Shown here in pieces: positions 1 through 5,418 of a stretch of DNA of 7,458 nucleotides (positions are counted from its first letter, which is position 1; every line of letters begins with the position of its first letter). Under the pieces are notes generated by a model. It saw only the letters and a program-made list of their open reading frames with translations, made no database searches and had not been told where the DNA came from. Source of the stretch: Bacteroidota bacterium (GTDB lineage Bacteria; Bacteroidota; Bacteroidia; M30B66). The stretch is from the NCBI GenBank assembly GCA_020438185.1, contig JAGQVC010000071.1:1-7458 (forward strand), written 5' to 3'. The translations under genes and the position numbers were made by a program.

Positions 1-673
1 ATTCGCCGAACAGGGTGCTCATGTTGCGTTTACTTACATGTCGAGCGCAAGCAAAGCCGCTGAACTTGAAGCGGAGCTGAAGGCTTTTGGCGTGAATGCG
101 AAAGGTTATAATTCAGATGCATCTGATTTTCAGGCAGCTGAAAAGTTGGTTAACGATGTAGTTTCTGATTTTGGCACATTGCATATCGTTGTGAATAATG
201 CAGGTATAACCAAGGACGGGTTGTTAATGCGAATGTCGGAAGAGCAATTTGATGAAGTGATACGTGTTAATCTGAAGTCGGTATTTAATCTGACGAAGGC
301 GGCAATAAAACCTATGCTTCGTAATAAATATGGTGCGTTTGTGAACATGAGTTCAGTAGTGGGAGCAAGCGGAAATGCAGGACAAGCCAATTATGCAGCT
401 TCCAAATCAGGTATTGAAGGTTTCACAAAATCTATTGCTCAGGAATTAGGATCAAGGAACATTCGTTCGAATGCGATTGCACCCGGTTTTATAGAAACTG
501 AAATGACTGCCGATCTGGGCGATGATGTGAAATCGAAATGGCTCGAAACTATTCCCATGAAACGCGGCGGTACACCTGAAGATGTTGCAAATGCGACCGT
601 GTTTCTGGCCTCTGATATGGCAGCATATATCAATGGACAGGTTCTGAACGTTTGCGGAGGGATGAGTACCTAA
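1..673 (+). CDS. fabG: 3-oxoacyl-[acyl-carrier-protein] reductase FabG, 5'-truncated by the window edge
   Basis: This is the C-terminal 223 residues of FabG, the NADPH-dependent short-chain reductase that converts 3-oxoacyl-ACP to 3-hydroxyacyl-ACP in cytoplasmic type II fatty acid synthesis. The first complete codon is at base 2. The reading frame is open upstream of the first ATG (base 38), where residues FAEQGAHVAFTYM continue the second Rossmann strand, so that ATG is internal and roughly 25 N-terminal residues, including the TGxxxGIG dinucleotide motif, lie outside the window. Visible landmarks in fragment numbering are NNAG at 65-68, catalytic Asn90, Ser118, Tyr131 and Lys135 in the YxxxK motif, the APGFIETEMT segment after strand 6, and the GGM tail. 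The 13-residue Ser-Tyr spacing matches Escherichia coli Ser138/Tyr151. The stop TAA is at 671-673, and the next gene begins 16 bases later on the same strand, suggesting one transcript. All catalytic residues in view are intact. Confidence 0.96.
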   Translation, partial: FAEQGAHVAFTYMSSASKAAELEAELKAFGVNAKGYNSDASDFQAAEKLVNDVVSDFGTLHIVVNNAGITKDGLLMRMSEEQFDEVIRVNLKSVFNLTKAAIKPMLRNKYGAFVNMSSVVGASGNAGQANYAASKSGIEGFTKSIAQELGSRNIRSNAIAPGFIETEMTADLGDDVKSKWLETIPMKRGGTPEDVANATVFLASDMAAYINGQVLNVCGGMST

Positions 674-689
674 TTACATTAAAAGCCGG

Positions 690-2780
690 GTGAATTTCGA
701 ATTCGTATTTCAGTATCCTTCCTGGTATATTTTATTATGCCTGCTTTGCGGTGTAGCATACGCTTTTGTGCTGTACCGGAAAAATCATGGTGTTCCGGAT
801 GCATCCAAAGCCCTGATTTGGTTTCTGGCAGCGCTGCGCTTTTTGAGTGTTTCTATTTTGTGTTTTCTGCTGTTTGCACCGCTGCTCAGGCTTAACAGCC
901 GCGAACTTGAAAAGCCGGTTATTCTTTTCCTGCAGGATAATACAGAATCTGTCACCGCCAATTCGGATTCCGTATTTGTAAAGCAGCAGTACCCGGAATT
1001 ATTACAGAAACTGGCTGATCAACTTGGCGAAAAATATGATTTTAAAAGTTTTTCCTTTGATCACGAACTTCAGGATAGCCTGAAAAATGATTTTTCAGGA
1101 AAGGAAACAGATATTTCCTCAGCCCTAACGGAATTATCTGACCGGTATGAAAATGTGAATATTGGTGCTGTAATTCTCGCAACCGACGGCATTTACAATA
1201 AAGGGAATAATCCATTGTATAACCGCCGAATGCTTAATGCTCCGGTTTACACAGTTGCAATGGGCGATACAACCATACGCCGGGATTTATTTATTGCGCA
1301 ACTTCGCCACAATCAACTGGCTTATTTAAATAACACTTTTCCGGTACAGGTAACCATACAAGCTGATAAGCTAAAGGGAAAATCCTCACGGATAAGTATA
1401 AAAAAGGATGGCGTTTCTGTTGCATCAGAGGAAATCAGTATCTCTGAGGAGCAGTTTCTTAAAACAATTGATTTTCAGATTAAAGCCGAAAAAACCGGAG
1501 TTCAGAGGTATTCGGTAGTACTTGAAAATGTTGATGGCGAAACTTCGTTTAAGAACAATACCCGCGATTTTTTTATAGAAATTATTGATTCCAGACAGAA
1601 AGTGCTTATTCTGGCGGCTTCGCCGCATCCTGATGTTGCTGCGATTCGACAAAGCCTGATTCAAAATCGCAACTACGAGGTGGAAGTGAAGCAGGCTGAT
1701 GCGTTTAGCGGTAGTGTAAAACCGTATTCTCTAGTTATATTGCATCAACTGCCTTCGGCAGGAAATGCTGCAGCCGGCGTAATTGCAGAAGCGGGTAATG
1801 CGGGTGTTCCATTGTGGTTTATTGCCGGTGCTTCATCACAACCCGGAATACTTAATTCGCAACAAAAGCTTTTACAGATTAATGGCGCAAGAGGAGGAAT
1901 GAACGATGTGTACCCGATTCTTAATCCGGGATTTGCCTTGTTCACCCTTAGCGACGAATTACGCGAGGCTATCAGGAAATTTGGTCCTTTGCAGATTCCA
2001 TACGGAAACTATATTATGCAGCAATCGGCTGTTACTTTGTTTTCACAACGAATTGGTGCCGTTTCAACCCAGTATCCACTTTTCGTTTTCTCGTCAGATC
2101 CCGAACATAAACAGGCATTGCTTGCGGGTGAGGGAATGTGGCGGTGGAGGCTTCAGGATTTTGCCGAACATGGAAATCACGAGTTATTTGATGAACTTGT
2201 TTCTAAGGTGGTTCAGTACCTGAGCGTTCGCAATGAAAGAAAGAATCTTAGGGTTATTGCCCGAAACAGTTACAATGAGAACGAGCGTATCCGAATGGAT
2301 GCAGAAGTGTATAATTCATCCTATGAGCTTATTAATCAAGTGGATGTGAATTTAGTGATTAAAGATGAAAAAGGTCTCACTTACCCATTTACTTTTGCCC
2401 GCACCGCTTCGGCTTATTCACTTGATTTGGGTATGTTTAGGGCAGGTTCTTATTCATACGCTGCAAAAACAAAAGTTGGCGACAAGGAGTTTTCAGCCGA
2501 AGGCCGTTTTATTGTGAAACCCGTCGAAACCGAGAAAAGCTCAGGTCGCGCGGATCATGCAATGCTGCGTACAATGGCGCTTCGCACCGGAGGTGAAATG
2601 GTTGGTCCGCAAGATCTGCTACAATTGACTGAAAAGATTTCGAAGCGGGAAGATGTGAAGCCGGTTTCACATATCGAAAGCACTGTGAAGGAATTGGTTC
2701 GCTTCCCCTGGATTTTCGCATTGATTCTTTTGCTATTAAGCATTGAATGGTTTGTGAGGAAGCGTTCGGGAGGTTATTAA
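690..2780 (+). CDS. membrane-anchored VWA-like / glutamine-amidotransferase-like fold protein of unknown function
   Basis: This 696-residue protein has two N-terminal membrane helices (about residues 10-28 and 42-66) and one near the C-terminus (about 671-688), so most of it probably faces the periplasm. Residues 76-195 resemble a von Willebrand A domain. A metal-site-like D83-x-T85-x-S87 follows a hydrophobic strand, T140 lies in GKETD, and D166 lies in ATDG, so the MIDAS is near-canonical with Thr for the first Ser. Residues 303-385 look like a class I glutamine-amidotransferase fold (strand VLILAAS, then LVILHQLP) but lack a nucleophile Cys elbow, so they are probably non-catalytic. GEGMWRWRLQDF (480-491) is a motif I associate with this Bacteroidota/Planctomycetes membrane-protein family. 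Beta-rich segments at 519-610 precede TGGE (633-636). GTG at 690 is chosen because it gives the expected short N-terminus before helix 1; no ATG fits, and an in-frame stop lies at 663-665. No Shine-Dalgarno sequence is evident. Cotranscription with fabG is likely. The substrate and role are unknown. Confidence 0.85.
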   Translation: MNFEFVFQYPSWYILLCLLCGVAYAFVLYRKNHGVPDASKALIWFLAALRFLSVSILCFLLFAPLLRLNSRELEKPVILFLQDNTESVTANSDSVFVKQQYPELLQKLADQLGEKYDFKSFSFDHELQDSLKNDFSGKETDISSALTELSDRYENVNIGAVILATDGIYNKGNNPLYNRRMLNAPVYTVAMGDTTIRRDLFIAQLRHNQLAYLNNTFPVQVTIQADKLKGKSSRISIKKDGVSVASEEISISEEQFLKTIDFQIKAEKTGVQRYSVVLENVDGETSFKNNTRDFFIEIIDSRQKVLILAASPHPDVAAIRQSLIQNRNYEVEVKQADAFSGSVKPYSLVILHQLPSAGNAAAGVIAEAGNAGVPLWFIAGASSQPGILNSQQKLLQINGARGGMNDVYPILNPGFALFTLSDELREAIRKFGPLQIPYGNYIMQQSAVTLFSQRIGAVSTQYPLFVFSSDPEHKQALLAGEGMWRWRLQDFAEHGNHELFDELVSKVVQYLSVRNERKNLRVIARNSYNENERIRMDAEVYNSSYELINQVDVNLVIKDEKGLTYPFTFARTASAYSLDLGMFRAGSYSYAAKTKVGDKEFSAEGRFIVKPVETEKSSGRADHAMLRTMALRTGGEMVGPQDLLQLTEKISKREDVKPVSHIESTVKELVRFPWIFALILLLLSIEWFVRKRSGGY

Positions 2781-2782
2781 TC

Positions 2783-2838
2783 CCTGTTTTCATCCGGCGC
2801 TGTGCGCCTGAATTATTTAACAAGTAACATGAAACAGG
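2783..2838. repeat. inverted repeat with nested GC hairpin between convergent genes
   Basis: The outer arms CCTGTTTTCAT (2783-2793) and ATGAAACAGG (2829-2838) are complementary apart from one bulged T. Inside lies a perfect 5-bp stem with a 3-base loop, GGCGC-TGT-GCGCC (2796-2808). It begins two bases after the stop codon of the VWA-like gene and sits in the 108-base spacer between two converging genes, where a bidirectional terminator would be expected. Neither arm is followed by a proper T-run on either strand, so intrinsic termination is uncertain. A further perfect 10-bp palindrome, CTGCTAGCAG, lies at 2863-2872. I see no gene in this spacer. Confidence 0.4.
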
Positions 2839-2888
2839 AAAATTATCTGTTCTGCTGAAATTCTGCTAGCAGGACCAGGTGATTTGAT

Positions 2889-3338
2889 TCAGAATCTGCT
2901 GAAGTACCTGGAAATCCGAATTGTTTTTGGTAGAGTAGATATCGTTTTGGGTTTCCCTTTATCCAGATAATCGAAACTGCCGGTAATAGAAAATGACCCA
3001 GTATCTTCTTTGGATGGAAGCCGGATCATGGCGCTTATGTTCAAACTGTCGCGTGAAGGAAATTCAAGCCAGACAACCCTTGCAATATTACCATCCTGAG
3101 AGAATGAGGCAACTTCGCCCGGATAATTCTCTATTTGCCATCCTTCGGGAATGTTCAACTGGAGACGAGCCGGACCATTGATAAATTTAGTACCTGTGAG
3201 CGAGATATTTATCACAGTAGAGGTGCCAATTTTAATCTGATCCGGGCCCGAAAGCACTATTTCAGGTTGTGCTTTCAGACTTGAAATAAGCACCGTGAAA
3301 AATGACAGGAGAATTAGCTTATTGATTCCTGAAGGCAT
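2889..3338 (-). CDS. small secreted beta-sandwich (Ig-like) protein, hypothetical
   Basis: This 149-residue protein has a clear signal peptide: MPSGINK, a hydrophobic core LILLSFFTVLISSL, and likely cleavage after LKA (residue 23), leaving an N-terminal Gln, a common Bacteroidota pattern. No lipobox Cys is present. The mature part of about 125 residues alternates short beta strands. Its segments (ARLQLNIPEGW at about 57-67, RVVWLEFPSRDSL at about 87-99, GSFSITGSFDYLDKGKP at about 113-129) resemble, from memory, a Bacteroidota Ig-like domain with the pattern 'FAKFQE-LP-GF ... FIWM-LP ... GKFSYL'; I know no official name for it. The ATG lies inside the end of the preceding barrel/EF-hand gene and overlaps it by 20 bases in a different frame, which implies translational coupling and one operon. 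The product is therefore probably exported alongside that outer membrane protein and may bind it, but this is inference. No enzymatic motif is visible. Confidence 0.82.
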   Translation of the reverse strand: MPSGINKLILLSFFTVLISSLKAQPEIVLSGPDQIKIGTSTVINISLTGTKFINGPARLQLNIPEGWQIENYPGEVASFSQDGNIARVVWLEFPSRDSLNISAMIRLPSKEDTGSFSITGSFDYLDKGKPKTISTLPKTIRISRYFSRF

Positions 3339-4659
3339 ATTCTATTGCTTTTCTCAATAAATTTTCATCGAATGTTTTCGAATTCCCATCGAATAAACGA
3401 TTAACAGCATTTTCGAGCTCGGATATGCTGAGGAAACCATTTTTATCGGTGTCGAACACTTTAAATTCTGACGGAAGCGGATCAGCCTTAGCTAACCTTT
3501 CTTTAATCCATTCCGGGTGTGCTTCCAGGATTGAATTCCAATGCTGATAAGCAGTTGTTGGAATGTATTTCTTAACAGGATAAGGTCTTGAATTTTTGTT
3601 CACTTTACGAAGCATCTGAACGAAATAAGACAAGGAATCGTTGGTATATTTCTGATACTCCTCATCAGACCAGGCAGATCCATCATTGTGCACACGGACA
3701 TTCTCAGGTGAATCAGGCTGAACGTCAACAAAATCGGGTATTCCGTCACCATCAGAATCTGTTGTGCAACCAAATTCGTTAACCGGAGCACCTTTGGGCG
3801 TGCCATAGCAACGGTCAATCAGGTCCGGTACTCCGTCATCATCTTCATCCTGGGCATCAATTGCTTCAAAATCAACAGAATTGTAGTCAATTATCGGTGC
3901 ATTATCAGGTTGCTTGTAAATGTATTTGCGTTTTGGCGGAATCGTCCAGCTTAGCCCGACAGAGATGCTGCTCATCCGGTCCCAACCTTTTGTGGTTACC
4001 GAATTATCAAGATTATCACCCTGAATGAACAGAAGCGAATAGGTAACATTCAATTGAATTTTGTCTGTAAGCGGTCCGCTTAATCCCGCGAATAGCGGAT
4101 ACACTGTCATGTTTTGATTACTTACAACTCTCGTTTCATATTTATAATCACGTTGAATGATTACTGCATCATCCACATTCTGTGGAAGTTCTTCAAGATT
4201 TCTGATGCTGCCATCCGTCCAAAGATGATATTCCGAACCAGCGGAATTACGAAAGTCAGAATTCACATTGTAAAACATCATATTGTATCCTGCTCCTATA
4301 AAAGGCGATAGTTTTCTATCGTCGCGTAAAATTCTCCACTGGACGTTTAGACCTGTGCATACGAAAGAAGAGGAGAAATTAATGATCGTATCCGGACCGT
4401 TTTTATTCCATGCAACATTTCCCGGATTTACCGGGATTGAGAATTTCCAGGCTTTGTGCTCAACGGCAAGCTCAAGTGCGGGTCTTACTTTGGAGTTCGA
4501 GAAATTCTGCGTGGCTTCATCACCGCGAAAGCGGTAAATGACGGCACCGGCACCAAGCTGAAGACGGGTTGCATTTTGAAATACAGGACGCTCCGTTTGC
4601 TGAGCATCAAGGTACGATGCCGAAAAAGTAAAAAGCAGAGCAGCTAAAATTCGCTTCAT
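3319..4659 (-). CDS. outer membrane beta-barrel protein with thrombospondin type 3 repeats and C-terminal EF-hand
   Basis: This 446-residue exported protein has a signal peptide (residues 1-19 or 20, ending LDA-Q). Residues about 30-240 are rich in amphipathic strands with alternating aromatic and small residues (LQLGAGAVIYRF, LSPFIGAGYNMMFY, LNVTYSLLFI, ISVGLSWTI), consistent with a small OmpA-like barrel of about eight strands. A linker (241-270) leads to two acidic thrombospondin type 3 calcium-binding repeats: DEDDDGVPD (271-279), then DRCYGTPKGAPVNEFGC, then DSDGDGIPD (301-309), with Cys284 and Cys298 as a likely disulfide pair. In OmpA-family proteins such repeats usually precede a peptidoglycan-binding domain. 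Here a helical stretch (about 330-395) is followed by a canonical EF-hand loop at 403-414 (D403, D405, N407, G408, S411, E414) and a second helical, degenerate half, FDGNSKTFDENLL, to the end. The start ATG fits the signal peptide and lies 63 bases from a divergent amidotransferase gene. The stop overlaps the downstream secreted-protein gene. The molecular role is unknown; calcium binding is a strong inference. Confidence 0.9.
   Translation of the reverse strand: MKRILAALLFTFSASYLDAQQTERPVFQNATRLQLGAGAVIYRFRGDEATQNFSNSKVRPALELAVEHKAWKFSIPVNPGNVAWNKNGPDTIINFSSSFVCTGLNVQWRILRDDRKLSPFIGAGYNMMFYNVNSDFRNSAGSEYHLWTDGSIRNLEELPQNVDDAVIIQRDYKYETRVVSNQNMTVYPLFAGLSGPLTDKIQLNVTYSLLFIQGDNLDNSVTTKGWDRMSSISVGLSWTIPPKRKYIYKQPDNAPIIDYNSVDFEAIDAQDEDDDGVPDLIDRCYGTPKGAPVNEFGCTTDSDGDGIPDFVDVQPDSPENVRVHNDGSAWSDEEYQKYTNDSLSYFVQMLRKVNKNSRPYPVKKYIPTTAYQHWNSILEAHPEWIKERLAKADPLPSEFKVFDTDKNGFLSISELENAVNRLFDGNSKTFDENLLRKAIEYAFRNQ
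3418..3453 (-). other. canonical EF-hand calcium-binding loop (coding segment)
   Basis: The 12-residue loop DTDKNGFLSISE (residues 403-414 of the barrel protein) has Asp at loop positions 1 and 3, Asn at 5, Gly at 6, Ser at 9 and the bidentate Glu at 12, so every ligand position is filled by an accepted residue. It is flanked by helix-compatible sequence on both sides. The 30 residues after it (RLFDGNSKTFDENLLRKAI...) look like the degenerate second half seen in Bacteroidota proteins ending in 'FFDGxS...LIDFFFEQ', a pattern I recall but cannot check here. Confidence 0.85.
3712..3849 (-). other. thrombospondin type 3 repeat segment (coding)
   Basis: This segment encodes residues 271-316 of the barrel protein: two acidic DxDxDGxPD-type calcium-binding repeats separated by a Cys-bracketed linker containing TPKGAPVNEFGC. 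The spacing and wording match the repeats that join the barrel to the C-terminal domain in OmpA-family porins. A third repeat appears to start (VQPDSPENV) but does not complete its acidic motif. Confidence 0.85.
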
Positions 4660-4722
4660 AAATTAACCGAACTGCGTAAAATTGCATTAAAATTTTTAAC
4701 CCCTGCACAAACCGGAGCGGAA
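4660..4722. promoter_or_regulatory. divergent promoter region between barrel-protein and amidotransferase genes
   Basis: These 63 bases separate two genes transcribed away from each other, so promoters for both probably lie here or slightly inside the coding regions. On the plus strand TAAAATTG (4677-4684) is one mismatch from the Bacteroidota -7 consensus TAnnTTTG and would place transcription start about 35 bases before the amidotransferase ATG, but I see no matching -33 TTTG/TTG upstream. On the minus strand a TTTG (plus-strand CAAA, 4708-4711) lies at a suitable distance from a poor -7 candidate, TAATGCAA. The positions are therefore tentative; the existence of a promoter region rests mainly on gene orientation. 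Confidence 0.4.
4714..4717 (+). promoter_or_regulatory. Shine-Dalgarno-like GGAG before the amidotransferase start
   Basis: GGAG lies five bases upstream of the ATG at 4723, a workable spacing. It supports this start over later Met codons and stands out because the other starts in the window lack a recognisable Shine-Dalgarno sequence. Bacteroidota depend little on such motifs, so it may be incidental. Confidence 0.4.
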
Positions 4723-5298
4723 ATGAAAATTCTAATCATTGACTGTTTTGATTCATTTACATACAATTTGTATCATATGCTTGAAAATGTGAATGATAGC
4801 GCTCCGGAGGTATTAAGGGTTGATGCCTGTTCAATTTCTGATGTGGATGAAGCAGACGGAATTGTGTTTTCACCAGGTCCGGGTCTGCCTGCTGAGTTTA
4901 TGAACTTATCGGCTCTGGTAAATCACGCCTGCCGGCGGAAACCGGTATTGGGCATTTGTCTTGGACATCAGGCAATTGCAGAGCAATTCGGTGGACGTTT
5001 GTACAGACAGGAGAAGCCATTTCACGGTGTTGCTCGTAAGGCTTTTATTAAAAAACAAGTCCCGCTTTTTGAAAGCATATCCGAAACATTTGATGCCGGA
5101 AGCTATCACTCGTGGTCAGTTGATTTTAATTCTGTTTCGGAAGAATTTGAGGCTACTGCTGTGGATGAGTCCAGGGGGCTGCTTGCTATGCAACATAAAA
5201 ACCTCCCAATTTGGAGTATGCAGTTTCATCCCGAATCAGTACTTACCCCTTCGGGTGAAATTATGTTGCGTAACTGGGTAAGGTATTTTAAAAGTTAA
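4723..5298 (+). CDS. pabA: anthranilate / aminodeoxychorismate synthase component II (glutamine amidotransferase)
   Basis: This complete 191-residue class I glutamine amidotransferase has the usual length for TrpG/PabA. It hydrolyses glutamine and passes ammonia to a chorismate-using partner (TrpE or PabB) to make anthranilate for tryptophan or aminodeoxychorismate for folate, in the cytoplasm. Diagnostic motifs are IDCFDSFTYNL at the N-terminus, SPGPG (50-54, oxyanion region), GICLGHQAIAEQFGG (77-91) with nucleophile Cys79, YHSW (128-131), and MQFHPES (166-172) with His169 and Glu171 completing the triad. The first motif usually reads ID-N-x-DSF; here Asn is replaced by Cys8, a mild oddity. 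No trpE, pabB, trpD or trpC lies beside it: the gene is monocistronic, with a divergent neighbour upstream and a terminator downstream. The isolation from trp genes slightly favours PabA or a shared subunit over a dedicated TrpG, but sequence alone cannot separate them, so the symbol is provisional. Confidence 0.9.
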   Translation: MKILIIDCFDSFTYNLYHMLENVNDSAPEVLRVDACSISDVDEADGIVFSPGPGLPAEFMNLSALVNHACRRKPVLGICLGHQAIAEQFGGRLYRQEKPFHGVARKAFIKKQVPLFESISETFDAGSYHSWSVDFNSVSEEFEATAVDESRGLLAMQHKNLPIWSMQFHPESVLTPSGEIMLRNWVRYFKS

Positions 5299-5308
5299 GC
5301 GTTTCGCG

Positions 5309-5346
5309 AATCAACATTTTGTTGTTTGTAAAACGTTGATTTTTTT
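5309..5346 (+). terminator. intrinsic (rho-independent) terminator after the amidotransferase gene
   Basis: The arms AATCAACATTTT (5309-5320) and AAAACGTTGATT (5330-5341) pair over 12 positions with a single A-C mismatch, closing a 9-base loop (GTTGTTTGT). A run of seven T residues (5340-5346) follows immediately. The hairpin starts 10 bases after the stop codon at 5296-5298. The stem is AT-rich, as expected in this phylum, so it may be moderately efficient. It isolates the amidotransferase transcript from the downstream PorE-like gene. Confidence 0.7.
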
Positions 5347-5418
5347 GATGATTTCATAAAAAGGCATTGAGTTAAAGACTCTATTTTAGGTTGCCCAATT
5401 GCAATCGTTTTCGAGCCT
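5347..5418 (+). promoter_or_regulatory. leader and probable promoter region of the PorE-like gene
   Basis: Between the terminator and the ATG at 5419 lie 72 bases that must carry the promoter if the terminator works. TATTTTAG (5382-5389) is one mismatch from the Bacteroidota -7 element TAnnTTTG, but no TTTG lies at the standard distance upstream; the nearest, at 5344-5347, is about 34 bases away. There is no Shine-Dalgarno sequence before the ATG. The assignment rests on position rather than on a clear motif. Confidence 0.3.

Noticed and set aside
38..40. ATG at 38 as the true fabG start
   Set aside because: The frame is open to the window edge and the preceding residues match the FabG Rossmann strand; starting here would delete the cofactor-binding motif.
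130..390. Antisense open frame of 86 codons inside fabG
   Set aside because: It lies wholly opposite a well-conserved fabG frame and encodes no recognisable domain; a shadow frame.
1596..1845. Possible active glutamine amidotransferase domain in the VWA-like membrane protein
   Set aside because: The fold-like strands are present, but there is no GxCxG nucleophile elbow and no His-x-Glu pair, so catalysis is unlikely; kept only as a fold resemblance.
1906..2223. Plus-strand open frame of 105 codons inside the VWA-like gene
   Set aside because: It is entirely nested in another frame of a 696-codon gene, with low-complexity, Cys/Arg-scattered composition and no family resemblance.
2509..2823. 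Minus-strand open frame of 104 codons over the 3' end of the VWA-like gene
   Set aside because: It mostly overlaps real coding sequence on the other strand, has no signal peptide or motif, and has no ribosome-binding context.
4961..5281. Plus-strand 106-codon frame inside the amidotransferase gene
   Set aside because: It is a frame-shifted shadow of a gene whose own frame has an intact catalytic triad.
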